Positions 1 to 9,426 are shown, counted from the stretch's first letter. The stretch: 64,000 nucleotides of DNA from Actinomycetales bacterium SN12 (GCA_002837415.1 PJCV01000002.1:124001-188000); one strand, 5' to 3'. Notes: generated from the letters alone by a model not told the origin. Numbers and translations: made by a program.

Positions 1-2
1 CC

Positions 3-668
3 GGTCACGGCGACTCCTCGTGGCGCGATGACCTCGACTACTCCCCCGCCGTGCTCGCCGACGATGTCGCGCGCGCTCTCGAGCTCTGGGCCCCCACCCC
101 GCAGGTGCTCGTCGGCCACTCCCTGGGCGGGCTCACCGCGCAGGTCGTCGCCGCCGAGCATCCCGAACGGGTTCGCGAGCTGGTGCTGGTCGACATCGTG
201 CCCGGACTCGACACCGATGCGGCGCCGGCGGTGCTGCGCGAGTTCTACGCGGTCACCGACTTCGCCTCGCGCGACGACGCGGTCGACCGCGCGCAGGCAT
301 TCGGCTTCGGCGGCAGCCGAGCCGACACCGAACGCGGAGTCTTCTTCAACACGCGCGTGCGCGATGACGGTCGCGTGGAGTGGAAGCACCACTTCGCGCG
401 CATCATCGCATCCGCCTTCGACTCCCTGAAGGCGGAGCAGGCGGCATCCGGTGGCGCACCCTGGGCGCAGCTGGCCGGCGTCACCGCTCCTGTCACCCTC
501 GTGCGCGGTGAGCACGGCTTCCTGCAGGATGCCGATGTCGCCGCCTTCACCGAGCATCTTCCCTCCGCCGCTGTCGTCACCGTCGACGCCGGACACAACG
601 TCCAGGAGACGGCCCCCGACGCACTCGCCGCCATCGTGACCGGCGCTCTGAACCGCGGAACGCGCTGA
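3..668 (+). CDS. alpha/beta-fold hydrolase, 5' end cut by the window
   Basis: 221 residues are visible and the frame is open to the window edge, so the true start lies outside. The motif GHSLGG about 37 residues in is the nucleophile elbow of alpha/beta hydrolases (catalytic Ser). The catalytic His is probably in AGHNVQE near the C-terminus, and an acidic residue lies in the preceding RGEHGFL strand/loop. The upstream GHGDSSWR segment is typical of the oxyanion-side loop of epoxide-hydrolase/MhpC-like enzymes. The substrate cannot be told. The gene ends 31 bases before the ABC importer operon and may be cotranscribed with it, but nothing in the sequence links the functions. Confidence 0.85.
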   Translation, partial: GHGDSSWRDDLDYSPAVLADDVARALELWAPTPQVLVGHSLGGLTAQVVAAEHPERVRELVLVDIVPGLDTDAAPAVLREFYAVTDFASRDDAVDRAQAFGFGGSRADTERGVFFNTRVRDDGRVEWKHHFARIIASAFDSLKAEQAASGGAPWAQLAGVTAPVTLVRGEHGFLQDADVAAFTEHLPSAAVVTVDAGHNVQETAPDALAAIVTGALNRGTR

Positions 669-699
669 CCGCGCTCCGCACCACTTGAGAGGACGACCC

Positions 700-2226
700 T
701 TGTCTGCTTCCCCCGCCCGGCGCTCTGTCGGATTCGCCGCACTCGGCCTCCTCGCCGTCGGCGCCCTCGCTCTCAGCGCCTGCACGCCGGCCGCAGAGCC
801 CACGCCGTCGGCATCCGCCAAGGCCGACCCCGACGCGAGCCTCACGGTCGGTCTCGTGCTCGAGCCGACCAACCTCGACATCCGGCACACCAGCGGCGCC
901 GCTCTCGAGCAGGTGCTCGTCGACAACATCTACGAAGGGCTCGTCACCCGCACGCCGGAGAACGACGTGGAAGAGCGTCTGGCGAGCGCGTACGACGTGT
1001 CGGCCGACGGGCTGACGTACGAGTTCACCCTCAACGAGGGGGTCACGTTCCATGACGGCACCCCGCTCACCTCTGCGGACGTCGTCGCCTCGTACGAGAC
1101 GGTGAGGACGGATGCCGGTGTGCAGGGCAACGCCGAGTTCGCCGGCGTCGCCTCGATCGCCGCCCCCGATGCCCAGACCGTGACGATCACCCTCACGCAG
1201 CCCGACCAGAACTTCCTCTTCACCCTCACCGGCCCGGCCGGCCTCGTCTTCAAGAACGGCGACACGACCGACCTGAAGACCGACGAGAACGGCACGGGTC
1301 CCTTCGTGCTCGACCGCTGGACGAAGGGCAGCGCCATCAGCTTCGACCGCTACGACGAGTACTGGGGCGAGAAGGCGACGATCGGCGAGGTCGTGTTCGA
1401 GTACATCCCCGACTTCACCGCCGGGGTGAACGCGGCGCTGGATGGCACGCTCGACGTGCTGACCGCCGTCGACCCGAACCTCGTCTCGCAGCTCGAGGAG
1501 ACCGGCGATTTCACGATCACGACCGGTCGCACCACCGACAAGGCCACCCTCGCGTTCAACAATCGCAAGGCGCCGCTCGACGATGTCAGGGTGCGCGAGG
1601 CGCTGCGCCTCGCCGTGGATCACGAGGCGCTCGTCGAGGCCATCGGCGCGGGTCAGACGCTCTACGGTCCCATCCCGGAACTCGACCCCGGGTACGAGGA
1701 TCTCAGTGACGTGGCACCGTACGACCCCGCGAAGGCGAAGAAGCTGCTGAAGGAGGCCGGACACGAGAAGCTCGATCTCACGCTCACCATCCCGTCGTTC
1801 TACGGCACCACCGCGGCTCAGGTGCTGGTGTCGGACTACGCGAAGGTGGGCGTCTCGCTCGAGGTGAAGCGCGTCGAATTCCCGACCTGGCTCGACGACG
1901 TCTACACGAACCATGACTACGAGCTGAGCTTCGTGCTGCACGTCGAGCCGCGCGACTTCGTCAACTTCGCCAATCCCGACTACTACTTCGGCTACGACAA
2001 CGCCGAGGTGCAGAAGCTGTACGCGCAGTCGCAGACCGAGATCGACCCGAAGAAGTCCGCCGACCTGCTGAAGAAGGCCGCGCGCATCGTGTCGGAGGAC
2101 CACGCGGCCGACTGGCTGTACAACGGCGCCACGCTCACCGCGCACACCAGCGCCGTGGCCGGCTTCCCGACCGACTCGCTCAACTCGCGCATCGATCTCG
2201 CCGGCGTGACGAAGTCCGCGGAGTGA
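700..2226 (+). CDS. ABC transporter substrate-binding lipoprotein (oligopeptide/nickel family 5)
   Basis: 508-residue extracytoplasmic solute-binding protein of the SBP_bac_5 (OppA/DppA) family, which captures peptides or similar solutes for the permeases encoded next. A signal peptide ends in the lipobox LSAC with the lipidated Cys at about residue 28, followed by a Ser/Pro/Thr linker. The family core follows, with blocks such as VTFHDGTPLTSADVV. The TTG at 700 is chosen over the TTG at 685 because AGAGGA lies 6 bases before it and because it leaves a normal short basic n-region. The stop codon overlaps the next start (GTGA). Substrate specificity is not deducible. Confidence 0.9.
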   Translation: MSASPARRSVGFAALGLLAVGALALSACTPAAEPTPSASAKADPDASLTVGLVLEPTNLDIRHTSGAALEQVLVDNIYEGLVTRTPENDVEERLASAYDVSADGLTYEFTLNEGVTFHDGTPLTSADVVASYETVRTDAGVQGNAEFAGVASIAAPDAQTVTITLTQPDQNFLFTLTGPAGLVFKNGDTTDLKTDENGTGPFVLDRWTKGSAISFDRYDEYWGEKATIGEVVFEYIPDFTAGVNAALDGTLDVLTAVDPNLVSQLEETGDFTITTGRTTDKATLAFNNRKAPLDDVRVREALRLAVDHEALVEAIGAGQTLYGPIPELDPGYEDLSDVAPYDPAKAKKLLKEAGHEKLDLTLTIPSFYGTTAAQVLVSDYAKVGVSLEVKRVEFPTWLDDVYTNHDYELSFVLHVEPRDFVNFANPDYYFGYDNAEVQKLYAQSQTEIDPKKSADLLKKAARIVSEDHAADWLYNGATLTAHTSAVAGFPTDSLNSRIDLAGVTKSAE

Positions 2227-3176
2227 TCCGCTACGCGCTCACGCGAGGAGCCCTGCTGATCGCAGGGCTCCTCGTGTCGAGTGCGATCATCTTCCTCACC
2301 CTGCGGGTGTTCCCCGGGGATGTCGCTCAGCTCATCGCCGGCACCCAGGCCGACCCGCAGACCGTCGCGGCGCTGCGTGAATCGCTGGGCCTCGACAGGC
2401 CGCTGCCCACGCAGTACACCGACTGGCTCGGCGGCATCCTGCGCGGCGATCTCGGCACCTCCCAGCTCAGCGGCGCGTCGGTCGGCGCCGAACTGGTCGA
2501 GAAGTCACGCGTGACCGTGCCTCTCGGGCTGATGGCGCTGGCCATCGCCCTCCTCATCGCCGTGCCGTTCGGCGTGGCATCCGCTCTGCTGCGCGGTCGC
2601 GCCGGCGGCACCGCCCTCAGCTTCGGAGCACAGGCTCTCGCGGCCGTGCCCGTGATCTGGGCCGGGATGATGCTGGTCGTCGTCTTCGCGCACTGGCTCG
2701 GCTGGCTGCCGGCGCAGGGCTTCCCCCGCTCAGGGTGGGCCACCCCTGCGAAGGCGATCGAGTCGCTGCTGCTGCCGGCGCTGACGATCGGCATCGTCGA
2801 GGGAGCCATGCTCATGCGCTTCGTGCGCAGCGCCACCCTGCAGGCCGCCGGTCAGGACTTCGTGCGCACCGCTGCCGCGAAGGGTCTCACTCGCCGCCAG
2901 GCGCTCATCCGCCACGGCATCCCCGCCGTCGGCCTCTCGATCGTCACGGTGCTCGGTGTTCAGGTCGCCGGCATCGTCGTCGGCTCGGTCGTCATCGAGC
3001 AGCTCTTCACCCTGCCCGGCATCGGACGCATGCTCGTGGCGGACGTCGGCAACCGCGACCTGGTCAAGGTGCAGAGCGAGCTGCTGGTGCTCACCGGGTT
3101 CGTGCTGATCATCGGCTTCATCGTCGACCTCGCGCATCACGCGATCGATCCGAGGCAGAGAGCGGAGGAGAGCTGA
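2223..3176 (+). CDS. ABC transporter permease, DppB/OppB type
   Basis: 317-residue inner-membrane permease with about six hydrophobic helices. The DppB-type N-terminus (MIRYALTRG) is followed by a helix and the conserved PGDVA loop. The EAA-loop region around residues 210-235 (FVRTAAAKGLTRRQALIRH) contacts the ATPase. The GTG start overlaps the binding-protein stop by 4 bases (GTGA), indicating [13 protein letters not shown] coupling. It pairs with the next permease to form the channel of a peptide-type importer. Confidence 0.93.
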   Translation: MIRYALTRGALLIAGLLVSSAIIFLTLRVFPGDVAQLIAGTQADPQTVAALRESLGLDRPLPTQYTDWLGGILRGDLGTSQLSGASVGAELVEKSRVTVPLGLMALAIALLIAVPFGVASALLRGRAGGTALSFGAQALAAVPVIWAGMMLVVVFAHWLGWLPAQGFPRSGWATPAKAIESLLLPALTIGIVEGAMLMRFVRSATLQAAGQDFVRTAAAKGLTRRQALIRHGIPAVGLSIVTVLGVQVAGIVVGSVVIEQLFTLPGIGRMLVADVGNRDLVKVQSELLVLTGFVLIIGFIVDLAHHAIDPRQRAEES

Positions 3177-4042
3177 TGCCCCGCTGGCTGCGTGCGCTGC
3201 TGTCGACGTGGACGGGCGGGTTCGCCGTGCTCGTCGTGGTCGTGATCGCGCTCACCGCCGTCGTCTCGGTGTTCTGGACCCCGTTCGACCCGATGCTCTC
3301 CGACGTGCGCGGGCGCTGGGCCGCGCCCGGCTGGCCGCACCTGCTGGGCACCGACGCCACCGGACGCGACATCCTCAGCCTGATCATGGCCGGCGCCCGC
3401 ACCACCGCCTTCGTCGCCGTCGGGGCAGGCGTCGTCGCCACGCTCGTCGGCGTCTCGCTGGCAGCGCTCGGCGCGCTGACCGCGAGATGGGTGCGCGAGA
3501 GCGTGGCGGTGCTGGTCGACATCCTCATCGCGTTCCCCGTGCTGATGATCGCGATGATGATCTCTGCCGTCTGGGGCGGATCGCTGTGGGTCGTCGTCTT
3601 CGCGGTGGGCATCGGCTTCGGTGTGAGCATCGCGCGGGTCACCCGCCCCGAGCTGCGGCGCGTGCAGCAGAGCGACTTCGTGCTCGCGGGCCGGGCATCC
3701 GGACTCACCGCCGGGCAGAACCTGGTGCGCCATCTGCTGCCGAACATCGCCCCGGTGTTCATCGTGCAGCTGTCCTGGTCGATGGCGGTCGCCGTGCTCG
3801 CCGAGGCCGGACTGTCGTACCTCGGGTTCGGCGCGTCGCTCACCGAGGCGTCGTGGGGCACGCTGCTGGCCGATCTGCAGCGCTACATCGGCGTGCATCC
3901 CCTCACCGTCGTCTGGCCGGGCCTCGCCATCACCGTCACCGTGCTGGGCCTGAACCTGCTCGGCGACGCGCTGCGCGAGGCCACCGACCCCACGCTCTCC
4001 CGCCGCGCAGCGCAGGTGCACGTCCCGGAGGTGGTCGCATGA
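3176..4042 (+). CDS. ABC transporter permease, DppC/OppC type
   Basis: 288-residue second permease of the importer. It has the DppC-type features HLLGTDATGRDILS after the first helix and an EAA loop near VLAGRASGLTAGQNLVRH. The ATG overlaps the preceding stop by one base (TGATG), with a GGAGGAG Shine-Dalgarno 5 bases upstream inside the previous gene. It overlaps the following ATPase gene by 4 bases. Together with the upstream permease it forms the transmembrane pathway. Confidence 0.93.
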   Translation: MPRWLRALLSTWTGGFAVLVVVVIALTAVVSVFWTPFDPMLSDVRGRWAAPGWPHLLGTDATGRDILSLIMAGARTTAFVAVGAGVVATLVGVSLAALGALTARWVRESVAVLVDILIAFPVLMIAMMISAVWGGSLWVVVFAVGIGFGVSIARVTRPELRRVQQSDFVLAGRASGLTAGQNLVRHLLPNIAPVFIVQLSWSMAVAVLAEAGLSYLGFGASLTEASWGTLLADLQRYIGVHPLTVVWPGLAITVTVLGLNLLGDALREATDPTLSRRAAQVHVPEVVA

Positions 4043-4842
4043 CTCTCGAGGTCGAATCGCTCGTCGTCGAGATCGACGGCGCACGCGTGGTCGACGGCGT
4101 CTCGTTCGCCGTCACGGACGGCCAGCGACTGGGCCTGATCGGCGAATCCGGGTCGGGCAAGTCGATGACCGCGCTGGCGATCCTCGGGCTGCTGCCGGAG
4201 GGGGCGCGAGTCAGCGGCAGCATCCGCTGGGACGGCACCGAGCTGGTCGGGATGCCCGACCGCGAGCTCGCCCGCCTGCGCGGCGACGAGATCGGCATGG
4301 TCTTCCAGGAGCCGCGCACCGCCCTCAACCCGATCCGCACGGTGGGCAGGCAGATCGCCGAATCGGTGCGCATCCACGAGCGGATCGGCAGAAGGGAGGC
4401 GCGCGAGCGCGCCATCGTCGAGGCGGCGCGCGTGCAGCTGCCCGACCCCGCATCCATCGTCGACCGGTACCCGCACCAGCTCTCCGGCGGTCAGCGTCAG
4501 CGTGTCGCCATCGGGATGGCGCTCGCGTGCCGGCCCCGGCTGCTCATCGCCGATGAGCCCACCACGGCGCTCGATGTGACGATCCAGGCGGAGGTGCTGA
4601 AGCTGCTGCTCGGCCTCGTCACCGATCACGGCATGTCGCTCGTGTTCATCACGCACGACCTCGCGGTGCTGTCGCAGATCGCGACGCACGGGGTCGTGCT
4701 CGAGCACGGTCGCGTGGTCGAGCAGGCGCCGGTCTCGACGCTGCTCAGCGCGCCGGCATCCCCGGTGACCCAGGCGCTGCTGCGCGATGCGACCGCGACG
4801 CTGTGGAGAGCGGATGCCGATGGCGAGGGGACACGATCATGA
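4039..4842 (+). CDS. ABC transporter ATP-binding protein, DppD/OppD type
   Basis: 267-residue ATPase with Walker A GESGSGKS near residue 36, Q-loop VFQEPRTAL, signature LSGGQRQRVAIG, Walker B LLIADEPTTALD and the H-loop ITHDLAVL. It powers the peptide importer with the next gene as the second, non-identical ATPase. It lacks the ~50-residue C-terminal oligopeptide/iron-sulfur extension of many OppD/DppD proteins, so it is at the short end of the family. It is coupled to both neighbours by ATGA overlaps. Confidence 0.92.
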   Translation: MTLEVESLVVEIDGARVVDGVSFAVTDGQRLGLIGESGSGKSMTALAILGLLPEGARVSGSIRWDGTELVGMPDRELARLRGDEIGMVFQEPRTALNPIRTVGRQIAESVRIHERIGRREARERAIVEAARVQLPDPASIVDRYPHQLSGGQRQRVAIGMALACRPRLLIADEPTTALDVTIQAEVLKLLLGLVTDHGMSLVFITHDLAVLSQIATHGVVLEHGRVVEQAPVSTLLSAPASPVTQALLRDATATLWRADADGEGTRS

Positions 4843-5651
4843 GTCTTTCCGCCCACGACGGCCGCGGCCTCATCGTCACCGAGGGCCTCAGCCGCAGCTA
4901 TCCGTCAAGACGTCGCACGATGTTCGACCGGCCGCGAACGAGCATCGCCCTGCATCCGACCGACCTCGAGGTCGCCGAGGGCGAGTCGCTCGGCCTGATC
5001 GGCGAGTCGGGATCCGGGAAGTCGACGCTCGTGCGCCTGCTGCTCGGGCTCGATCGACCGACCGGCGGCCGGGTGCGCGTCGCCGGACGCGACGTCGACG
5101 CCTCGGCGAGCGCCAGGTCGCTGCACTGGCTGCGCAGGGAGACCGGGCTGGTGTTCCAGGATCCGTACGCGTCGCTCGATCCGCGCATGAGCGTCGGGCG
5201 GATCGTCGCCGAGCCCCTGTGGGCTCTCGACATCCCCGGTGACCACCGCGCGCGGGTGCGCGAGGTTCTCGCGCAGGTCGGTCTCGATGCCGACATGGCC
5301 GACCGGCATCCGCACGAGCTCTCCGGTGGACAGCGCCAGCGCATCGCCCTGGCGCGAGCCATCGTGCACCGGCCCCGGATCCTCGTCGGCGACGAGCCGA
5401 TGTCGGCGCTCGATGTGACCGTGCGCGCGCAGATCCTCGCTCTGCTCGCCCGGCTGCGTGTCGAGGAGGGGCTGACGATGATCACCGTCTCGCACGACAT
5501 CGGACTGGTGCAGCATCTCAGTGACACCGTCGCGGTGATGAAGGACGGACGCATCGTGGAACGCGGCGCCGTGGCAGCGGTGCTGCAGCGCCCTGCCGAG
5601 GAGTACACGAAGCGCCTGCTCGCGGCGGTGCCTGTCCTCCCGTCGGCCTGA
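4839..5651 (+). CDS. ABC transporter ATP-binding protein, DppF/OppF type
   Basis: 270-residue second ATPase of the importer, with Walker A GESGSGKST near residue 52, Q-loop VFQDPYASLDPR, signature LSGGQRQRIALARAI, Walker B and D-loop DEPMSALD, and switch His in TVSHDIGL. The ATG at 4839 overlaps the previous stop (ATGA) and is preceded by a GAGGGG Shine-Dalgarno. An in-frame ATG 36 bases upstream is less likely. It is the last gene of the five-gene operon and converges on the acetyltransferase gene 34 bases away. Confidence 0.92.
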   Translation: MSLSAHDGRGLIVTEGLSRSYPSRRRTMFDRPRTSIALHPTDLEVAEGESLGLIGESGSGKSTLVRLLLGLDRPTGGRVRVAGRDVDASASARSLHWLRRETGLVFQDPYASLDPRMSVGRIVAEPLWALDIPGDHRARVREVLAQVGLDADMADRHPHELSGGQRQRIALARAIVHRPRILVGDEPMSALDVTVRAQILALLARLRVEEGLTMITVSHDIGLVQHLSDTVAVMKDGRIVERGAVAAVLQRPAEEYTKRLLAAVPVLPSA

Positions 5652-5678
5652 GCGCTGTCCGTGTCGACGGGAGCGCTC
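5650..5678. terminator. hairpin between convergent genes
   Basis: Inverted repeat GAGCGCT/AGCGCTC with an inner CCGT/ACGG pairing around a GTCG loop, starting inside the stop codon of the ABC operon and lying between two convergent genes. It could terminate in both directions. There is no T-run, which is usual at this GC content. Confidence 0.45.
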
Positions 5679-5685
5679 GGGTCGG

Positions 5686-6189
5686 TCAGAGCGTCTTCTG
5701 CAGGAAGTGCACGCCCAGCCGGTCGCCGAACTTCTCCCCGACCTCGGTGAGCCGCCCGGCGTCAATGAAGCCGGCCTTGCGGTGCAGCGCGATCGAGGCC
5801 TCGGCTCCGCGATCGGCGATCACGGCGATGACCTGGCGCAGACCCGCGTCGCGGCAGCGGTCGAGGAAGACCGCAAGGAGCGCCCAGCCCACTCCGCGGC
5901 CGGCAGCCGTCGGCGCGAGATAGATGGAGTTCTCGATCGTCGACCGGTACGCCGACTTCGCCGACCAGGGCGTCCCCAGCGCGTACCCCAGCAGGTCGCC
6001 GCCCTGCGTCTCGGCGACGAGGAACGGGATGCCGGCATCGGCGATCCGGGTGGCCTTGCCCTCCCATTCGGCGAGCGTGGATTCAACCTCGTCGAAGGTC
6101 ACCGTCGACGATCGCACGTAGTGGTTGTAGATGTCGCAGATCGCGGGCAGATCGGCATCCGTCACCGGACGCACCCGCAGATCGCTCAC
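5686..6189 (-). CDS. GNAT acetyltransferase, phosphinothricin-acetyltransferase-like
   Basis: 167-residue single-domain GNAT enzyme that would transfer acetyl from acetyl-CoA to an amino group. The N-terminal beta-alpha unit [19 protein letters not shown] and the acetyl-CoA loop [13 protein letters not shown] (motif A) match the Pat/Bar/MnaT group, which acetylates phosphinothricin, methionine sulfone or related compounds. The actual substrate is unknown. The GTG at 6189 has GGGGGAGG just upstream and overlaps the ung stop by 4 bases, so it is [15 protein letters not shown] coupled to ung. Confidence 0.87.
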   Translation of the reverse strand: MSDLRVRPVTDADLPAICDIYNHYVRSSTVTFDEVESTLAEWEGKATRIADAGIPFLVAETQGGDLLGYALGTPWSAKSAYRSTIENSIYLAPTAAGRGVGWALLAVFLDRCRDAGLRQVIAVIADRGAEASIALHRKAGFIDAGRLTEVGEKFGDRLGVHFLQKTL

Positions 6190-6884
6190 GCCTCCCCCGC
6201 CACGCGCCAGTCGACGGGGTCGGCGCCCATGGATTCGAGCAGCGCGTTCGCGCGCGAGAACGGGCGCGAGCCGAAGAAGCCCCGACTCGCCGACAGTGGC
6301 GAGGGATGCGCGGACTCGATCGTGGGCGTCTGCCCGAGCAGCGGCTTCAGAGCTGAAGCATCCTTCCCCCACAGCACCGCGACCAGCGGCTGCTCGCGGG
6401 AGACGAGGGTGCGGATCGCGAGCTCGGTCACCTTCTCCCAGCCCCACCCGCGGTGGGACGCGGGAGAACCGGGCTGGACGGTGAGCACGCGGTTCAGCAG
6501 CAGCACGCCCTGGTCGCTCCACGCGGTGAGGTCGCCGTGCGGCGCCGGAGGGATGCCGAGGTCGCTCTGGCGCTCCTTGTAGATGTTGCCGAGGCTGCGC
6601 GGCAGCGGACGCACATCGCGCTCGACGGCGAAGGACAGGCCGATGGGGTGACCGGGCGTGGGATACGGATCCTGCCCGGTGATGAGCACCCGCACATCGG
6701 TCAGCGGACGATGGAACGCCCGCAGCACGTTCGCACCCGTCGGCAGGTATCCGCGCCCTGCCGCCTGCTCGGCGCGCAGCCGGTCGCCCAGCTCGGTGAT
6801 CAGCGGCTGCACGGGCGCGAGCGCCTGCGCCCAGCCGGGGTCGATCGAGCCGTCGTCGGCGAGCTCGGCCAGAGTGCGGCGCAT
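6186..6884 (-). CDS. ung: uracil-DNA glycosylase, family 1
   Basis: 232-residue enzyme that excises uracil from DNA at the start of base-excision repair. The water-activating motif [10 protein letters not shown] (catalytic Asp), the uracil-recognition stretch LLLNRVLTV and the DNA-intercalation motif [17 protein letters not shown] are all intact, and the length is normal for family 1. It sits in the middle of a leftward run: its start overlaps the SDR stop by one base (TGATG) and its stop overlaps the GNAT start by four. An ung-GNAT-SDR order suggests convenience cotranscription rather than one pathway. Confidence 0.97.
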   Translation of the reverse strand: MRRTLAELADDGSIDPGWAQALAPVQPLITELGDRLRAEQAAGRGYLPTGANVLRAFHRPLTDVRVLITGQDPYPTPGHPIGLSFAVERDVRPLPRSLGNIYKERQSDLGIPPAPHGDLTAWSDQGVLLLNRVLTVQPGSPASHRGWGWEKVTELAIRTLVSREQPLVAVLWGKDASALKPLLGQTPTIESAHPSPLSASRGFFGSRPFSRANALLESMGADPVDWRVAGEA

Positions 6885-7666
6885 CAGCCGTCGGTGCGCA
6901 CGTGCAGCGGGCCGCGCGCCAGCAGGTGCTGCGCGGCCTGAGCCAGCGGACGCATGGTGACCAGATCGAGGTTCACGCGACGCGGTGCGTTCAGGGCGTA
7001 GGCGATGAGCTCTGCGACGTCATCCGCGAGCAGCGGCTCGGCGACGCCGTCGTACACCGACTCCGCTGCGACCGCGTCGCCGCCCAGGCGGTTGAGCGCG
7101 AACTCCTCGGTGTGCACCATGCCCGGCGCGACTTCAACCACGCGGATCGGCTCGCCGTGCAGCTCCTGACGCAGCACCTTGACGAGCATCGACTCGGCGG
7201 CCTTGGCCGCGTTGTAGCCACCGCCGCCCGGGTACGCGCCCTGTGCGGCCGTCGAGGTGACGAACACCGTGTCGGCGTGACCGTCGGCGTCCGCGGCCCG
7301 GCGCAGCAGCGGCAGCAGGCCCGCCACGAGCCGCTGCGTCGCGAGCACGTTCGCGTCGTACATCCACTGCCAGTCCTCGATCGACCCCTGCTCGACGCTG
7401 TCGGTGCCGCGGGCCCCGCCGGCCACCTGCACCAGTGCGTGCACGGGGCCGGTGCGCTCGAGTTCGGCGACGAGCGCGGCGACGGCATCCGAGTCGGTCA
7501 GATCGCACGCGATGGTCGATGCCCCGGTCTCGGTCTCCAGCGCCGCCAGACGCTTCTCACGCCGCGCGACGCCGACGACGTCCCAGCCCTGCACACGCAG
7601 CGCACGGACGGTCGCCTCTCCGATACCCGAGCTCGCTCCGGTCACCACGGCACGTCTGATCACCAT
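6884..7666 (-). CDS. SDR family NAD(P)-dependent oxidoreductase
   Basis: 260-residue classical short-chain dehydrogenase. The cofactor motif [10 protein letters not shown] is at residues 9-18. An Arg-rich loop after beta-2 (ARREKR) suggests NADPH preference. The catalytic Ser is in the FVTSTAA strand and the YNAAK box holds Tyr and Lys. The layout resembles YdfG-type serine/3-hydroxy acid dehydrogenases, but the substrate is not determinable. The ATG lies 6 bases after TACGGT on the minus strand (7673-7678), so the transcript is probably leaderless. It is the first gene of the SDR-ung-GNAT run and diverges from metY. Confidence 0.88.
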   Translation of the reverse strand: MVIRRAVVTGASSGIGEATVRALRVQGWDVVGVARREKRLAALETETGASTIACDLTDSDAVAALVAELERTGPVHALVQVAGGARGTDSVEQGSIEDWQWMYDANVLATQRLVAGLLPLLRRAADADGHADTVFVTSTAAQGAYPGGGGYNAAKAAESMLVKVLRQELHGEPIRVVEVAPGMVHTEEFALNRLGGDAVAAESVYDGVAEPLLADDVAELIAYALNAPRRVNLDLVTMRPLAQAAQHLLARGPLHVRTDG

Positions 7667-7672
7667 GGTTCA

Positions 7673-7678
7673 ACCGTA
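7673..7678 (-). promoter_or_regulatory. -10 box of a leaderless promoter (SDR-ung-GNAT)
   Basis: TACGGT on the minus strand followed by 6 bases and the ATG at 7666. It matches the TANNNT-N6/7-(A/G)TG arrangement seen repeatedly in this window. No convincing -35 is visible. Confidence 0.55.
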
Positions 7679-7712
7679 GGCGCAATATCGGACAGATCCG
7701 GCCACGCGCGCG

Positions 7713-7724
7713 TGTTACGTAACA
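7713..7724. promoter_or_regulatory. 12-bp perfect palindrome, candidate operator
   Basis: TGTTACGTAACA, a perfect palindrome in the intergenic region between the divergent SDR and metY genes, centred about 20 bases upstream of the proposed metY -35 box. Its size and symmetry fit a TetR- or GntR-type dimer site. No regulator gene is adjacent, so the cognate protein is unknown. Confidence 0.45.
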
Positions 7725-7735
7725 TTTCCCCTCGG

Positions 7736-7764
7736 TTGTCGACGGCGGTGCGGCTTCGTAACCT
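7736..7764 (+). promoter_or_regulatory. housekeeping-type promoter of metY
   Basis: TTGTCG at 7736-7741, a 17-base spacer, and TAACCT at 7759-7764. This fits the sigma-A-type pattern and predicts a start near 7771 and a ~48-base leader with a GGGAG ribosome site before the metY ATG. Confidence 0.6.
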
Positions 7765-7818
7765 CGCTTGCAGGCATCCAGCCGAACGACTCCACAACCC
7801 GAACCCTGGGAGCACGTC

Positions 7819-9141
7819 ATGACCGCAGCCGAGAACTGGCGCTTCGAGACCAAGCAGATCCACTCGGGCGCCGCGCCCGACCCGGTCACCAAGGCGCGCG
7901 CGACGCCGATCTACCAGACCACGTCGTACGTGTTCGACAACGCCGACCACGCCGCGAACCTGTTCGCTCTGGCGGAGTTCGGCAACATCTACACCCGCAT
8001 CCAGAACCCCACCCAGGACGTGCTCGAGCAGCGCCTCGCCGCACTCGAAGGGGGCACCGGTGCCCTGGTGCTCTCCAGCGGTCAGGCCGCATCCACCTTC
8101 GCGATCCTGAACATCGCGCAGGCGGGCGACCACTTCGTGGCATCCAGCGCCATCTACGGCGGCACGTACAACCTCTTCAAGTACACCCTCGCCAAGCTCG
8201 GCGTGGAGGTCACCTTCGTCGAGAACCAGGACGACCTCGACGAGTGGCGCGCAGCCGTGCGCCCGAACACCAAGCTCTTCTTCGCCGAGACCATCGGCAA
8301 CCCGAAGATCAACGTGCTCGACATCCGCGGCGTCGCGGACGTCGCCCACGAGCACGACCTGCCGCTGATCGTCGACAACACGATCGCCACGCCGTACCTC
8401 ATCCGTCCGTTCGAGCACGGCGCCGACATCGTCACGCACTCGGTCACCAAGTTCCTCGGCGGCCACGGCACCACCATCGGCGGTGCGATCATCGACGGCG
8501 GCACCTTCGCCTGGTCGCAGCACGTCGACAAGTTCCCCGGCCTCACCGAGCCCGACCCCTCGTACCACGGCGCGTCGTACACGACGGCGGTCGGCGACGG
8601 GCTGGCGTACATCATCAAGGCCCGCGTGCAGCTGTTGCGCGACCTCGGCTCCGCCATCTCGCCGCAGAGCGCCTGGAACCTCATCCAAGGCATCGAGACC
8701 CTGTCGCTGCGCATCGAGCGTCACGTGCAGAACGCGCAGGAGATCGCCGAGTGGCTCGAGAACCACGACGACGTCGCGTCGGTGAACTACTCGGGCCTGC
8801 CGTCGTCGCCCTGGTACGCCAAGGCCAACGAGTACGCCCCGAAGGGCGTCGGCGCAGTGCTGTCGTTCGAGCTCAAGGGCGGCGTGGAGGCCGGCCGCGA
8901 GTTCGTGAACAGCCTGAGCCTGTTCAGCCACCTCGCCAACATCGGCGACGTGCGCTCGCTGGTCATCCACCCCGCGTCGACCACGCACTCGCAGCTCTCG
9001 CCCGAGCAGCAGCTCTCGGCCGGCGTCACGCCCGGCCTCGTGCGCCTCTCGGTCGGCATCGAGAACATCGACGACCTCAAGGCCGACCTCGACACCGCAC
9101 TGAGCGCCGCGCGTCGCGTCGCGGAGGCCGCTCGCGCCTGA
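7819..9141 (+). CDS. metY: O-acetylhomoserine sulfhydrylase (PLP enzyme)
   Basis: 440-residue Cys/Met-metabolism PLP enzyme. It condenses O-acetylhomoserine with sulfide (or methanethiol) to homocysteine (or methionine). The PLP-binding Lys lies in [11 protein letters not shown]. The phosphate-binding segment SSGQAASTF and the active-site Tyr/Arg region [17 protein letters not shown] are conserved. The ~430-440 residue length and the insert typical of MetY distinguish it from shorter MetB/MetC enzymes. MetX, which makes its substrate, is encoded 1.4 kb downstream on the same strand. The ATG is chosen for the GGGAG upstream and the conserved [17 protein letters not shown] start. Confidence 0.95.
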   Translation: MTAAENWRFETKQIHSGAAPDPVTKARATPIYQTTSYVFDNADHAANLFALAEFGNIYTRIQNPTQDVLEQRLAALEGGTGALVLSSGQAASTFAILNIAQAGDHFVASSAIYGGTYNLFKYTLAKLGVEVTFVENQDDLDEWRAAVRPNTKLFFAETIGNPKINVLDIRGVADVAHEHDLPLIVDNTIATPYLIRPFEHGADIVTHSVTKFLGGHGTTIGGAIIDGGTFAWSQHVDKFPGLTEPDPSYHGASYTTAVGDGLAYIIKARVQLLRDLGSAISPQSAWNLIQGIETLSLRIERHVQNAQEIAEWLENHDDVASVNYSGLPSSPWYAKANEYAPKGVGAVLSFELKGGVEAGREFVNSLSLFSHLANIGDVRSLVIHPASTTHSQLSPEQQLSAGVTPGLVRLSVGIENIDDLKADLDTALSAARRVAEAARA

Positions 9142-9159
9142 GTGGTTCCTCTTCAGACA

Positions 9160-9193
9160 CGGATGCCCCGGACCGCTCGGTCCGGGGCATCCG
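9160..9193 (+). terminator. metY terminator hairpin
   Basis: Perfect 15-bp stem (9160-9174 with 9179-9193; arm begins CGGATGCCCCGG) around a GCTC loop, 18 bases after the metY stop. A strong intrinsic-type hairpin without a T-tract. Confidence 0.75.
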
Positions 9194-9230
9194 TGCTTCC
9201 GTACTCTCCCGGCGCGCCGCGCGTCTCATC

Positions 9231-9314
9231 CGTCGGCGCCCCCTCTGCGCATCCGCGCCCCCGCCTATCGGCGTCATCTGGCGGGGGCGCCGAGAACCGG
9301 AGGGGGCGCCGATG
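9231..9314 (+). repeat. palindromic GC-box repeat, copy 1
   Basis: An 84-bp intergenic element: two CCCCC boxes (GTCGGCGCCCCCT, then GCATCCGCGCCCCC) followed by two inverted AGGGGGCG-type boxes (GGCGGGGGCGCC and AGGGGGCGCCGAT). The same architecture and orientation recur at 10445-10530 and 40271-40352. It can fold into a long stem. It lies just upstream of the AbiEi/DUF559-type gene. Confidence 0.7.
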
Positions 9315-9426
9315 ACCTGCGGAGTGATCCGAATCGTTTCTCCACACCGCAGGCGCCGCGAAGAACCGTGCACAGATGCTGTGCAGGTGGGTTCGGAGGT
9401 CGCAGCTGGGATGCCAGGCTCGCCGT

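Noticed and set aside
685..699. TTG at 685 as start of the ABC binding protein
   Set aside because: The TTG at 700 has AGAGGA at the right distance; the 685 codon overlaps that ribosome site.
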